A DNA stretch of 64,000 nt, taken from the NCBI RefSeq assembly GCF_000424625.1, contig NZ_AUKG01000002.1:682001-746000 (forward strand). The letters run 5' to 3'. The translations under genes were made by a program, and so were the position numbers. Positions within the stretch are counted from its first letter, which is position 1. Each line of letters opens with the position of its first letter. Under the pieces are notes generated by a model. It was not told where the DNA came from. It did not search any database and was given only the letters and a program-made list of their open reading frames with translations. Below are positions 22,848 through 31,242 of the stretch, one piece after another. This stretch comes from Conexibacter woesei Iso977N (GTDB taxonomy: Bacteria > Actinomycetota > Thermoleophilia > Solirubrobacterales > Solirubrobacteraceae).

Positions 22848-24871
22848 TGGGCATCACCAAAGTGCAGCTCGCTGAAGCCGTCCTCGTCGCTGAATCGCAT
22901 CGTGAACGACGGGCGGCGATCGAGCTCATCTTGACGAGCGATCGCCTGTTCGAGCATGTGCAGCCGATCATTTCGGACGGTGACATCGACCTCAGCGGGA
23001 ATCGCTTCGGTGTACGCCCTCACGAACTCGTCCTGCTCGAACCGGTAAGCCGTCTGGAGGATGTCTTCGATGGTGTCTTGCTCGGCGATCTCCGCGGTGA
23101 TCGCGGCGTTGAGCCACGCGAACCGCGCGTACCGCAGGAGCACCGCCGCCGCCAGCGTCGGTTCCGGCTCCCACCCGACCACGCCGCGAGCAGCGGGTTC
23201 AGCGAACATGTAGCGGAACCACGCCTCGCCGCAGCACGCGTCGGCGCGCAATGCCTCCAGGGCCGTTGCGAGCGCGTGCTCGACGGTCAGCCTGGGGTCT
23301 TGAAGGTCGATGGATGCCGCGAGCGCGTCCGCCCGCTCCGGGTGACGCTCCTGCGCGTCGCCGCCGGACGCGCGTACGAGCGGCATGATCGACCGCTTGA
23401 GGCGCCACTCGGCGTCCTCGCTTCCATGGTGCGTCCTCAGGTACTCGTCGAACTGCGCCTCGGCCTCGGCGTAGCGGCCGGCGAGAAGAAGCGCGTCAGC
23501 GTAGAGCGCGCCGGTCATCCCGGTGGCGCCGAGCTCGATCGCCCGAGCGTAGCTAGTTGCGGCCTCCGCAAATCGCTGCCCTTCGAAGAGCGCGCCGCCA
23601 AGGTCCTTGTGGAAGTAGGCACGCTCGGCGTATCTAGGCTCCAGCTCGAGCGCTCGCTCAAAGGCTGCGACCGCCGCTTCGCTGTTGCGGGTGCCCTTCT
23701 GGAGCATTCCGATGTTGTAGGCCTCGGCACCCGCGTTGGCTCGCTCGCCGCGCTCCAGCCGCCGGTCAAGACGCCGCTGCGTGACCTCGATCGCCAGCTG
23801 ATGCTCGGAGGCCGACATCGGCGCCAGCATTCGCGTGAGCACGAGGAAGGTCGATCCCGCAAGCCGGATGTCGTCATCGTCCGAGGCGTCGAGGTCATCG
23901 GCGAGCTCGATTGCCTCGCGGATGCGGCGCGCATGCGCCATGGCCGAGCTGAGCGGGATGCTCGCGCCGAAGTCGCCGATCGCGGCGCTCGTCCGGGCGA
24001 CGGCCGTCGTTAGCTGCGCGGCGATGTTCGTCTGTCCGACGTTGGCCAATGCAACCGCAATAGCCAGGACGAGATCGGGACCGAAAGTCGGTGATCGCGG
24101 TGCGTCAGGGTCGCGGGGCAGCGTGACGCTGGCGACGTCGGCCAACGTTACGCGCGTGGACCGCTGTCCCAGGAGGACGGCCGGCTCGTCGCCTGCGATC
24201 TCGTCACGGTGCTCGACCGCGATGAGGTCGGTGACGGGCTTGACCGCTTCGCGCAGCCCGAAGGTGACGGACAGGGCGTCGTCTACTCCGGCATCGGCGT
24301 AAACGGCGACTCGGAGCGGAAGCGGGAGTGCAGGGCTTCGGAACGCGTTGAAGCCGCGGACGCCGGCGTCGAGTTGCTCGGGCGTGTCGTCTTGCCAGGC
24401 GTCGGCCTCGACGAAGCGCAGCCCCATGGTCTTGGCGTCGGGGGCCAGCGGCTTCCCGCCGCGGGCAACCGCGTCGTAGGCATGCAGCCATTGCTGATAG
24501 AGCTGCCTCGTAGGAGAGTGGTACAGCACGACCAACATCGGGGCCGGAAGCGCTTTGTAGTACTCGACTGTCGGAAGATCGAACCGAACGCCGCCGCGCA
24601 ACGCGGACGCCAGATCCTGTTCGTCGGTCGACTTCAGCTGCACGTTGAACGTCCGCCCGGTTCGCGCGCCGTGCACGAAGATCTCGACGGCTACGTCGAC
24701 GCCATAATCGGGCGTGACGTCCCGCCCCACCCAGGCGACCGGGAGGGCGTTGTCGAAAGCGCGCCGCGACTCGGTCTCCAGTTCGTGCTCTCGGGGACGC
24801 TGCACGCGTCCGAAGATACGAGCCGAAGCCGTCGGAAACCGCGGCGCGCCTCGCTCCGAAGTTCCTCGCAT
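22844..24871 (-). CDS. DUF4365 (PD-(D/E)XK nuclease-like) protein with TPR repeats
   Basis: About 675 residues. Near the N-terminus a DUF4365 domain: DNALPVAWVGRDVTPDYGVD, then VAVEIF...GRTFNVQLKST, the D...Q-x-K pattern of this restriction-endonuclease-like fold. The centre and C-terminus are tetratricopeptide-like helical pairs (AEAYNIGMLQKGTRNSEAAV, FERALELEPRYAERAYFHKD, AEAATSYARAIELGATG, LLLAGRYAEAEAQFDEYL). DUF4365-repeat fusions are frequent in defence islands, where the nuclease-like part is thought to act on nucleic acid and the repeats to sense. The start is uncertain: ATG 24871 or GTG 24805; further upstream the frame runs into the island's att region. Confidence 0.68.
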   Translation of the reverse strand: MRGTSERGAPRFPTASARIFGRVQRPREHELETESRRAFDNALPVAWVGRDVTPDYGVDVAVEIFVHGARTGRTFNVQLKSTDEQDLASALRGGVRFDLPTVEYYKALPAPMLVVLYHSPTRQLYQQWLHAYDAVARGGKPLAPDAKTMGLRFVEADAWQDDTPEQLDAGVRGFNAFRSPALPLPLRVAVYADAGVDDALSVTFGLREAVKPVTDLIAVEHRDEIAGDEPAVLLGQRSTRVTLADVASVTLPRDPDAPRSPTFGPDLVLAIAVALANVGQTNIAAQLTTAVARTSAAIGDFGASIPLSSAMAHARRIREAIELADDLDASDDDDIRLAGSTFLVLTRMLAPMSASEHQLAIEVTQRRLDRRLERGERANAGAEAYNIGMLQKGTRNSEAAVAAFERALELEPRYAERAYFHKDLGGALFEGQRFAEAATSYARAIELGATGMTGALYADALLLAGRYAEAEAQFDEYLRTHHGSEDAEWRLKRSIMPLVRASGGDAQERHPERADALAASIDLQDPRLTVEHALATALEALRADACCGEAWFRYMFAEPAARGVVGWEPEPTLAAAVLLRYARFAWLNAAITAEIAEQDTIEDILQTAYRFEQDEFVRAYTEAIPAEVDVTVRNDRLHMLEQAIARQDELDRRPSFTMRFSDEDGFSELHFGDAQ

Positions 24872-25010
24872 GCCGTAGACGTGTACTTCATCGAGTTGGC
24901 GGCAACCGCGGCGTGGGCTTCGTTCGCAAGCTCGTTTGTGGGGCACGGGCGTGATGCACGCGCTGCCCGGCCTCAGGAAGGCGGTCTGCCGCTCCGAACC
25001 CCGGAATGAA

Positions 25011-25036
25011 GAAAGCCCCGCAATCGCGGGGCTTTC
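25011..25036 (-). terminator. Terminator after the intact tRNA-Leu
   Basis: Stem AAAGCCCCGC / GCGGGGCTTT around AATC-type loop; read leftward it ends in a T-rich tail. Located six bases after the tRNA 3' end. Confidence 0.75.
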
Positions 25037-25042
25037 TCTTCA

Positions 25043-25128
<86 letters not shown>

Positions 25129-25180
25129 GTGACAGGCGGTGGTCAGCATACCGAGAGGGTGGGGGTTCGCGGCGCTCGCC

Positions 25181-25225
25181 TTGATTCCGTCTGACGACCC
25201 CGCTACCTTCACGAACACATGTTCG
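25181..25225 (+). promoter_or_regulatory. lexA promoter and LexA (SOS) box
   Basis: -35 TTGATT (25181-25186), 17-bp spacer, -10 TACCTT (25204-25209). The SOS box CGAACACATGTTCG (25212-25225) covers the expected transcription start, so LexA represses its own gene. Confidence 0.88.
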
Positions 25226-25250
25226 ACCGAGACGATGCGAGAGGCGAGAG

Positions 25251-25892
25251 GTGCCCCCGGTGGATCTGACCAAGCGCCAGCAGGAGATCTTCGACTTCAT
25301 CAAGCGGTACTCGGCCAAGCACGGGTACCCGCCCACGGTGCGGGACATCGGCAAGGCCGTTGGCCTGGCGTCGTCCTCGACGGTGCACGCGCATCTCGCC
25401 AACCTCGAGAAGCTGGGGCTGCTGAAGCGCGATCCGTCCAAGCCGCGCGCGTTGGAGCTGCTCGACAAGGCGTCGTCGGCGGTCGGCAACGCGGTGGACA
25501 ACGTGTCCGCGCTCGTGAAGCCGATCGGGCTGCCGTTGGTCGGCTCGGTCGCCGCGGGTCAGCCGATCCTGGCCGAGGAGAACATCGAGGAGTACGTGGA
25601 GGTGCCGCCGGTCGCCGGTGGCGACCAGGGCGAGTACGTCCTGCGGATCCGCGGCGAGTCGATGAAGGACGCGGGGATCCTCGAGGGCGACTACGTCGTC
25701 GTCCGCAAGCAGGAGAACGCGGCGGACGGTGACATCGTCGTCGCGCTGGTGGGGGAGGAGGCGACGGTCAAGCGGTTCTTCCGCGAGACCGACCACATCC
25801 GCCTTCAGCCCGAGAACACGGCCATGGAGCCGATCCGCTCCAAGGACGTGAAGATCATGGGCCGCGTCGTCGGCCTCTTCCGGAGCGTGTGA
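25251..25892 (+). CDS. lexA: LexA repressor (SOS response)
   Basis: 213 residues. N-terminal winged helix (LTKRQQEIFDFIKRYSAKHG, PPTVRDIGKAVGLASSSTVH) binds SOS boxes. The C-terminal S24 peptidase domain has the self-cleavage site Ala102-Gly103 (SVAAGQP), nucleophile Ser137 (GESMKDAG) and Lys174 (EEATVKRFF). RecA-DNA filaments trigger cleavage and derepress the regulon; three boxes are visible in this window (lexA, imuB, dnaE2). GTG start at 25251 sits behind GAGAGG; a second GTG is at 25260. Confidence 0.96.
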   Translation: MPPVDLTKRQQEIFDFIKRYSAKHGYPPTVRDIGKAVGLASSSTVHAHLANLEKLGLLKRDPSKPRALELLDKASSAVGNAVDNVSALVKPIGLPLVGSVAAGQPILAEENIEEYVEVPPVAGGDQGEYVLRIRGESMKDAGILEGDYVVVRKQENAADGDIVVALVGEEATVKRFFRETDHIRLQPENTAMEPIRSKDVKIMGRVVGLFRSV

Positions 25893-25893
25893 C

Positions 25894-26322
25894 ATGACTG
25901 CGACCCTGAGCCTGTTCCGTCCGTCGATCCTCGACCCGGCGCCGGAGCCCGAGATCCGCGCGGCGCGCCTGGCGCCGACGCTCGGCGACCGCCTGGTGGC
26001 GGAGCGCCAGCGTGCCGAGGCGAGCGCCGCTGTGGTCGCGCCGGAGGCGCGCTCGTTCCGCACCCCCGTGCCCGCGGCCGCGCCGGAGGCGCGCGTCGTG
26101 ACGGCGCCCGCGGCGGTCCCGGCGACACCGGTCGAGACGCCGCCTGCGGCACCTGTCGTGGGCGCGACTCTCGACGACCTGCTGGTCGGGGTCTGGGAGG
26201 ACCTGGCCACCCACCGCACCGTCGCGTGCCCGGCCTGCGGGGACGAGATGATCCCCCGCTACTCGGCCGGGCCCGCGCCGGTCGGCGGCCGCTGCACGTC
26301 CTGCACCGCCACGCTCTCCTGA
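25894..26322 (+). CDS. Small protein with C-terminal zinc ribbon, lexA operon
   Basis: 142 residues. A Pro/Ala-rich, probably disordered middle (residues 45-90) joins an N-terminal segment (TLSLFRPSILDPAPEPEIRA) to a C-terminal domain with VACPACGDEMIPRYSAG and RCTSCTATLS, i.e. a C-x2-C...C-x2-C zinc ribbon. It starts one base after the lexA stop, so it should be SOS-induced together with lexA. Function unknown; the position suggests a DNA-damage role. Confidence 0.7.
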   Translation: MTATLSLFRPSILDPAPEPEIRAARLAPTLGDRLVAERQRAEASAAVVAPEARSFRTPVPAAAPEARVVTAPAAVPATPVETPPAAPVVGATLDDLLVGVWEDLATHRTVACPACGDEMIPRYSAGPAPVGGRCTSCTATLS

Positions 26323-26357
26323 GCTCTCCGCCGGCGGCGGGGATGACGCCGGCGCTC

Positions 26358-26471
26358 ACCTGACCCCAAGAACCTCCGTACGCCCGCCACTCCGGCGGGC
26401 GTTCGTGTTCCCGGGACCGCGCGCCGGCGCCCGTCGAGATCGAGCGGGTGTTCGCTTTTCTGGGGTCAGGT
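26358..26471. repeat. Small inverted-repeat-bounded element (MITE-like candidate)
   Basis: Perfect 11-bp inverted ends ACCTGACCCCA (26358-26368) and TGGGGTCAGGT (26461-26471) enclose 92 bp, itself containing the hairpin at 26381-26401. It has no coding capacity. It could be a miniature insertion element or a large stem-loop terminator region; only one copy is in the window. Confidence 0.4.
26381..26401. terminator. GC-rich hairpin downstream of the lexA operon
   Basis: Perfect 8-bp arms CGCCCGCC / GGCGGGCG with a five-base loop ACTCC, about 60 bp after the operon's last stop and before the convergent methyltransferase gene. The T-tail is weak (TTCGTGTT). Confidence 0.6.
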
Positions 26472-26591
26472 CCGTGTCCTTGCGGCCCGTATGGCGGTCG
26501 GCGGGAGACACGCGGTGTCGCGCTCTCACCGCCGCCGACCGGAAGGCCTCGCCGGCGCGGTTGCGGCTCAGCGCGCGCTTCCGCGCCGCGC

Positions 26592-27221
26592 CTACGCCTT
26601 CTCGCCCACGATCACCGCCAGGTCCTTCTCGGCCCAGGCGACCCGCGTCGTCAGGCCCGCGTCCTGCATCCAGCGGACCTGCTCGGCGAGCGTGCTCGGC
26701 CTGTCCCACTCGCCGTCGATGTGGGTCACGACGTCGGCGGGATCCTCCGGGACGACGAGGTCGCCGAGCACGAACCGGCCGCCCGGGTTCAGCACGGCGG
26801 CGACGCGCACGAAGAGGTCCGCCTTCGCCGGCCCGTCCAGGTGGTGGACGGCCAGCGCCGAGAAGACCGTGTCGAACGGCCCCGCCGGCAGCGGGTCCTC
26901 CAGGCGCTGCTGCAAGAACCTGACGGGCAGGTCGCTCAGCCGCGCGGCGGCGTCGGCGAGCATGTTCTCGGCCATGTCGATGCACAGGATCTGCGCGAAG
27001 TCGTTGGCATGCCAGGCCTGCAGCGTCGTGGCGCCGAGCCCGGTCCCGAGCTCCAGCCCCTGCCGGCCCGTCACCAACGCGGCGACCTCCCTCTGCAACC
27101 GGTCGTAGGCCGGGATGCCCTTGCGGATCATCGCGTCGTACATCTCGGGCTCGAAGCCCTCGTCGACGTCGAAGTCGGCGTAGTTGTGGGTGGTGAAGTC
27201 CGGGTTCCCCTGATCGCTCAT
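26592..27221 (-). CDS. Class I SAM-dependent methyltransferase
   Basis: 209 residues. Motif I LELGTGLGATTLQAWHANDF, motif II acidic ICIDMAENML, then FDTVFSALAVHHLDGPAKAD and LNPGGRFVLGDLVVP: a typical class I (UbiE/ArsM-like) fold for a small-molecule substrate. An N-terminal helical cap (residues 1-40) with DEGFEPEMYDAMIRKGIPAY precedes it. ATG at 27221 is chosen; an open frame continues upstream but lies across the rnpB promoter region. Substrate unknown. Confidence 0.82.
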   Translation of the reverse strand: MSDQGNPDFTTHNYADFDVDEGFEPEMYDAMIRKGIPAYDRLQREVAALVTGRQGLELGTGLGATTLQAWHANDFAQILCIDMAENMLADAAARLSDLPVRFLQQRLEDPLPAGPFDTVFSALAVHHLDGPAKADLFVRVAAVLNPGGRFVLGDLVVPEDPADVVTHIDGEWDRPSTLAEQVRWMQDAGLTTRVAWAEKDLAVIVGEKA

Positions 27222-27408
27222 CGACCGGGACGCTAAGGCCTGACGACCCACTTTGACAATCCACACGTTTGCACCAGTTCGGAACGGTCGAAGGCACCCA
27301 GCAACCCCCAACGATGCAGCAACGTGCACTCCAAAGCTCGCCTTGACACGCGCGCGAAAACGCGCATGCACCGCTGGACTCGACCCCCGTCGCCCCGCTA
27401 CCCTGGAC
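27222..27408. other. Divergent spacer between the methyltransferase gene and rnpB
   Basis: 187 bp, lower GC than its surroundings. It contains a TTGACA (27343-27348) and the rnpB -10 box TACCCT (27397-27402), the latter 6 bp before the predicted RNA 5' end. The best -35 match for that box is CTGGAC at 27372-27377 (19-bp spacer). Confidence 0.5.
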
Positions 27409-27740
27409 ACGCACGCTGGACGGCTGCGGCGGGGAGAAATCTCGTCGAGGAAAGTCCGGACACCACAGGGCGCGGTGGTCGGCGCAAGTCGACCCGGCGA
27501 AAGCCGCGGGAAAGTGCCACAGAGACATACCGCCGATGGCGGGGCCGCACGTGCGCCCCGCACAGGCAAGGGTGAAAAGGTGCGGTAAGAGCGCACCGGC
27601 GTCATGGCGACATGGCGGCCAGGCAAACCCCACCGGGTGCAAGGCCAAGCAGGACCGTTCGTAGGCTGCCCGCCGAGGTCCAGGTCGGCTGCTCAGATGG
27701 ATGGTCGTCCACGACAAGATCCGGCTTACAGGCGTGCTAC
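27409..27740 (+). ncRNA. rnpB: RNase P RNA, bacterial type A
   Basis: Catalytic RNA of RNase P. P1 forms between GCACGC (27409-27414) and GCGTGC (27732-27737). Conserved regions follow in order: GAGGAAAGTCCGGAC (CR I), CACAGAGACATACCGCC, GGTGAAAAGGTGCGGTAAGA (CR II/III), CAGGCAAACCCCACC, and near the end AGATGGATGGTCGTC and ACAAGATCCGGCTTACAG (CR IV/V). Protein-like open frames crossing this interval are by-products of the RNA sequence. The 5' end, six bases after TACCCT, gives a useful calibration for promoters in this genome. Confidence 0.95.
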
Positions 27741-27745
27741 AGCGG

Positions 27746-27771
27746 GGCCCCTTCCGACACCGGGAGGGGCC
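27746..27771 (+). terminator. rnpB terminator hairpin
   Basis: GGCCCCTTCC - GACACC - GGGAGGGGCC, a strong GC stem right after the RNase P RNA; only 21 bp before the next gene's start. Confidence 0.7.
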
Positions 27772-27792
27772 TCGCCATAGTCTCCGGCCCTC

Positions 27793-29523
27793 GTGCGCTT
27801 CTCGATCCTCCACGAGCTGCAGCTCCCTGGCCCCGCCGCGCGCGGCGCCGAGCAGCAACTCCTACAGGAAGCGCTGGAGCAGGTCGAGCTGGCCGACCGC
27901 CTCGGCTACCACGCGGTCTGGATCCCGGAACGGCACTTCCAGGAGGAGCGGTCGGGCGCCTCGGCGCCCGCGGTCTTCCTCGCCGCGGCCGCGGCGAGGA
28001 CCAACACCATCAGGTTGGGCTACGGCCCGGTCCCGCTCGCGCTGCACGGCACGAACCCGACGTTCGTCGTGGAGAGCGCTTGCTCCCTGGACCTCGTGTC
28101 CGGCGGCCGCGTGGCGCTCGCGGCGGGTGAGTCGGTCGCCGGCGCCGAGCTGGGCGCCTTCGGCGTCGCGCGCGCCGACCAGCGCGCGCGGTGGCGTGCG
28201 GCGCTCGGCGTGGCCGCGCGAATGATGGTCGAGACGCCGTTCGCGGGCGGCGACGGGATGCCCGCGGCGCGTCAGGTGGTCCCGCGGCCGGTCCAAGCGC
28301 CGCACCCGCCGCTGTGGCTCGGCGGCGGGAAGCGCGCGACCGCGCGGGTGGCCGCCGAGGGCGGCCTCGGCGCGCTGCTGTTGACCCCGACCGATCCGGA
28401 ACCCGTGAGGGACTGGGTCGACGAGTACTACGAGACATTGACCGAGTGCGTCCCACTTGGGTTCGCCGTGCACGCGTCGTTCGCGCTCGCGTTGCCGATG
28501 ATGGTCCACGCCGACGAGGCCGAGGCGCTCGCCCGCGGCCTGGACGGCGCCCACTTCGACGCCTACGCGCGCGGCTACTACGAGTCCTTTGGCCGGCACC
28601 GGCCGGGACGGACGTCGGTGTGGGAGGAGTTCGAGGCGCGCCGGGACGACGTTGGGCTTGCGCGTTCCGCGATCGTCGCCTCCGGGGAGCCGCTGAGCGT
28701 GAGGGTCCTGCGCGGCGGCCTGGGCTCGCTGCGCGGCGCGATCGGGACGCCGGAGCAGGTCCGCGAGCTGGTCGCGCGTTACGACGACGCGGGGGTCGAC
28801 GAACTGGTCCTGCACGTCGCCAGCGGCGGCGTCGCTCATCATGATGTCCTTGCTGCGCTGGAGCTGTTCGCGGCCGAGGTGATGCCGGCGTTCGCGGGTT
28901 CGCCGCGCCCGTCGCGCTTCACCGGCGCGGACGCCCGGCGCGCGCTGGAACGGCGCGAGGCACGGCAGGTTGTAGGGGTTGACGACGCCTTCGGGGCGGA
29001 CGACGACGGCGCCGCTCCGGCGGCTGCCGCTGATACGGAGGTGGAAACGATGGGTATTACGGATCGATCAAAGTTCGTGGCCTTCCGGCGCGACATGGAG
29101 GCACGGGGTGAGAAGGCGTTCCAGGCGTTCGTCAGGCGCTCGGACGACGCGCGCCTAGAGAGGACGGTCGGGTCGGGCGCCGGCCTGCGCGTCATCTTCG
29201 CGACGATGGAGCGGCAGTTCGTCCCGGGGCGCGCGGGCGGGTTCACCGGCGACATCCAGTACAACCTGCGCGCGGCGGACGGGTCGGTGCGGTCGTGGAC
29301 GGTGTCGATCGGCGGCGAGCCCCTGCGTGCGCGGGCGCGCGCGGGTGCTGCGGGCGGCGAGCCGAAGCTGACGATCACGCTCGCGGTGGCGGACTTCATC
29401 CGGATCGCGGGGCGCGATCTCGACCCGGTGCAGGCGGTCATGACGGGGCGCATGGAGCTGGCCGGGGACTTCGCGGTCGCGCTGAAGCTGGGGGAGATGT
29501 TCGGGCAGCCGGCCGCGTTCTGA
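27793..29523 (+). CDS. Luciferase-like (LLM) flavin monooxygenase fused to an SCP2 sterol-carrier domain
   Basis: 576 residues. Residues 1 to about 370 form a bacterial-luciferase-type TIM barrel (MRFSILHELQLPGP, YHAVWIPERHFQEERSG, RTNTIRLGYGPVPLALHG, VPRPVQAPHPPLWLGGG), which uses reduced FMN/F420 chemistry on an organic substrate. A low-complexity Ala/Asp linker (about 395-425) joins an SCP2-type domain (about 440-576: IQYNLRAADGSVRSWTVSIG, AVADFIRIAGRDLDPVQAVM, GRMELAGDFAVALKL) that binds lipids. Fusing the two suggests a hydrophobic, lipid- or sterol-like substrate delivered to the flavin enzyme. GTG start at 27793. Confidence 0.83.
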   Translation: MRFSILHELQLPGPAARGAEQQLLQEALEQVELADRLGYHAVWIPERHFQEERSGASAPAVFLAAAAARTNTIRLGYGPVPLALHGTNPTFVVESACSLDLVSGGRVALAAGESVAGAELGAFGVARADQRARWRAALGVAARMMVETPFAGGDGMPAARQVVPRPVQAPHPPLWLGGGKRATARVAAEGGLGALLLTPTDPEPVRDWVDEYYETLTECVPLGFAVHASFALALPMMVHADEAEALARGLDGAHFDAYARGYYESFGRHRPGRTSVWEEFEARRDDVGLARSAIVASGEPLSVRVLRGGLGSLRGAIGTPEQVRELVARYDDAGVDELVLHVASGGVAHHDVLAALELFAAEVMPAFAGSPRPSRFTGADARRALERREARQVVGVDDAFGADDDGAAPAAAADTEVETMGITDRSKFVAFRRDMEARGEKAFQAFVRRSDDARLERTVGSGAGLRVIFATMERQFVPGRAGGFTGDIQYNLRAADGSVRSWTVSIGGEPLRARARAGAAGGEPKLTITLAVADFIRIAGRDLDPVQAVMTGRMELAGDFAVALKLGEMFGQPAAF

Positions 29524-29552
29524 CGCGCGGCGGTTCGCTTCCGAACCGGACC

Positions 29553-29588
29553 TTGCATCCGTCCGGCGGCGATGCGAACATGTGTTCG
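29553..29588 (+). promoter_or_regulatory. imuB promoter with LexA (SOS) box on the start codon
   Basis: -35 TTGCAT (29553-29558), 17-bp spacer, -10-like GAACAT (29576-29581) lying inside the SOS box CGAACATGTGTTCG (29575-29588). The box overlaps the GTG at 29582 and ends 2 bases before the GTG at 29591. The same arrangement recurs before dnaE2. Confidence 0.85.
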
Positions 29589-30853
29589 CTGTGATCGTCG
29601 CCGTCCACCTTCCCCGATTCGAGCTCGTCATCGCCGCGGGTGGCCGCGCGGCCCTCGCGCGCGGGCCTGCCGCGCTGGCGCCGGAGCCGGGGCGGGAGCA
29701 GTGCGTGGGGGAGGTCTCGTCGTCGGCGGAGTCGTCCGGCGTGCACGCCGGGATGCGCCTCGGCGAAGCGCTCGCGCGCTGCCCGTCGCTGGCGCTGATC
29801 CCACCGGACCCGCTGGGCGTCGCCGACGCGTGGGAGAAGGTCCTCGCGCGCCTGGAGTCCGTCGGCGCGGCGGTCGAGAGCGAGGCCCCGGGCCTGGCGT
29901 TCTTCGACGCGCGCGGGCTGGCGCGGCTGCACGGCACGGGCTCTGGTGCTCGTGCGGATTCCGGCGCCGTCGTGATCCCGCTGCACGGTGGTGCTTCCGC
30001 GGCGGTCAGCCCCGGCGCGCCGCCGTGGCTCGGCGGGGTCATCGCGGCGACGCGGGGCGCGCTGCGGCTCCCGGCGCGGATCGGCGCGGGGCCGTCGCGG
30101 TTCTGCGCGCTGGCGGGCGCGATGCGGGCGCGGTCGCGGCGGGCCGAGGTCGTCGACGGCGCGCGGGCGCTGGCGGGTGAGCCGGTCACGCTGCTGCGGC
30201 AAAGGCCGGAGGTCGAGGCGCTCGTCCGGCCGCTGGAGCGGCTCGGGATCGGGACGCTCGGGCAGGTCGCGTCGCTCGGCCGCCCCGCGATGGCCGACCG
30301 CTTCGGGCGCGCCGGCGAGTTGGCCTATGACTTGACGCAGGGCCGCGACAGCGAGCTGCGGCCGCGGCAGCCCGGTGAGGTGCTGGAGGAGGTCCTGGAG
30401 CTTCCGGAGTCCGGCTCCGGTGCGCAGCTGGAGCGGGCGCTGGTGTTGTTGGTGGACAAGCTGCTGGCACGGCGTGAGCGCCGCGGGCGGACGCTGCGCG
30501 TCGTGGTCCTGGGCGCGCGGCTGGTCGAGGGCGGGACGTGGCGCGAGCGCGTCGTGTTCCGGGAGCCGCTGGCGGACCCGGTCCGGATGCGGCTCGTGCT
30601 CGGCCAGAAGCTGACGCAGCTGCCCGCTCCGGCGGAGGCGCTGCGGCTGACCGTCGAACGGTTCGGGACGGTCGGGACCGGCGCGCGCGCCCTGTTCGAG
30701 GACGGCTCGGCGCAGCGGACCGCCCGGATGCGCGAGGCGATCCGCCAGGCCCGCGCGGCCGCCGGGCCGGAGGCGGCGCTGCGCGTCGTGACGGTCGACC
30801 CGGACTCCCGGGTCCCCGAGCGCCAGTCGGTCCTGGCGCCCTACGAGCTGTGA
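29582..30853 (+). CDS. imuB: ImuB-like Y-family polymerase homologue (SOS mutasome)
   Basis: 423 residues of the Y-family (DinB/UmuC) fold. Lines up with ImuB in its N-terminal HLPRFELVIA, SSSAESSGVHAGMRLGEALA, and the little-finger region (GAQLERALVLLVDKLLARRE). The catalytic carboxylates of Pol IV (DmDaFFA and SxDE) are absent: the first motif reads HLPRFEL, and the SxDE position has EAPGLAFFD. So it is likely a non-catalytic adaptor that bridges DnaE2 and the sliding clamp. The start is ambiguous: GTG 29582 lies within the LexA box, GTG 29591 just after it. Stop overlaps the next gene (GTGA). No ImuA partner is found next to it. Confidence 0.87.
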   Translation: MFAVIVAVHLPRFELVIAAGGRAALARGPAALAPEPGREQCVGEVSSSAESSGVHAGMRLGEALARCPSLALIPPDPLGVADAWEKVLARLESVGAAVESEAPGLAFFDARGLARLHGTGSGARADSGAVVIPLHGGASAAVSPGAPPWLGGVIAATRGALRLPARIGAGPSRFCALAGAMRARSRRAEVVDGARALAGEPVTLLRQRPEVEALVRPLERLGIGTLGQVASLGRPAMADRFGRAGELAYDLTQGRDSELRPRQPGEVLEEVLELPESGSGAQLERALVLLVDKLLARRERRGRTLRVVVLGARLVEGGTWRERVVFREPLADPVRMRLVLGQKLTQLPAPAEALRLTVERFGTVGTGARALFEDGSAQRTARMREAIRQARAAAGPEAALRVVTVDPDSRVPERQSVLAPYEL

Positions 30854-31104
30854 CCGCCACCGGCAGCCCCCGCCGCCTCAACGTCCCGCTGCCGGCAAAG
30901 GTCCGGGCCGACGCCCGCGGCCGCCCGCTGTCCGTCGACGGCCGCGCGGTCGACGCCGTCCGCGAATCCTGGGTCGTCGAAGACCGCTGGTGGACCGACG
31001 CACCTCTCCGCCGCCGCTACTGGGAAGTCGTGACGACCACCGGCGAGCTGCTCGTCCTCTTCCGCGAGCTGGACGGCGCCGGCGGCTGGCACCGCCAGCG
31101 CTGA
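30850..31104 (+). CDS. DUF6504 small protein, coupled to imuB
   Basis: 84 residues, basic N-terminus (SPRRLNVPLPAKVRADARGR) and a compact Trp-rich domain (VRESWVVEDRWWTDAPLRRRYWEVVTT...LLVLFRELDG). It matches the DUF6504 proteins that follow ImuB-like genes in actinobacteria. GTG overlaps the imuB stop, so it is made under SOS control and may be part of the mutasome. Function not known. Confidence 0.75.
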   Translation: MTATGSPRRLNVPLPAKVRADARGRPLSVDGRAVDAVRESWVVEDRWWTDAPLRRRYWEVVTTTGELLVLFRELDGAGGWHRQR

Positions 31105-31242
31105 CGCGGCGTCGCGCCGCCGCGCGTCTCGTGCCGCGCGCTCACCTTGCGCGGCGCGCGCTTCTCGCTCGTCGCCCTGCGCGAAGGCGCAACGAACGTG
31201 TCTGGTTCCGCAGCACGTCTCGCTCCGCCCTCGGGCGTGGAC

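Noticed and set aside
27343-27348. TTGACA as the -35 of rnpB
   Set aside because: It lies 48 bp from the TACCCT -10 box, too far to pair.
27253-27720. Short protein frames across 27253-27720
   Set aside because: They are the primary sequence of the RNase P RNA and its promoter.
29582-30853. Active DNA polymerase IV (dinB)
   Set aside because: The catalytic Asp/Glu motifs are absent and the gene sits with DUF6504 and dnaE2 under a LexA box, so ImuB fits.
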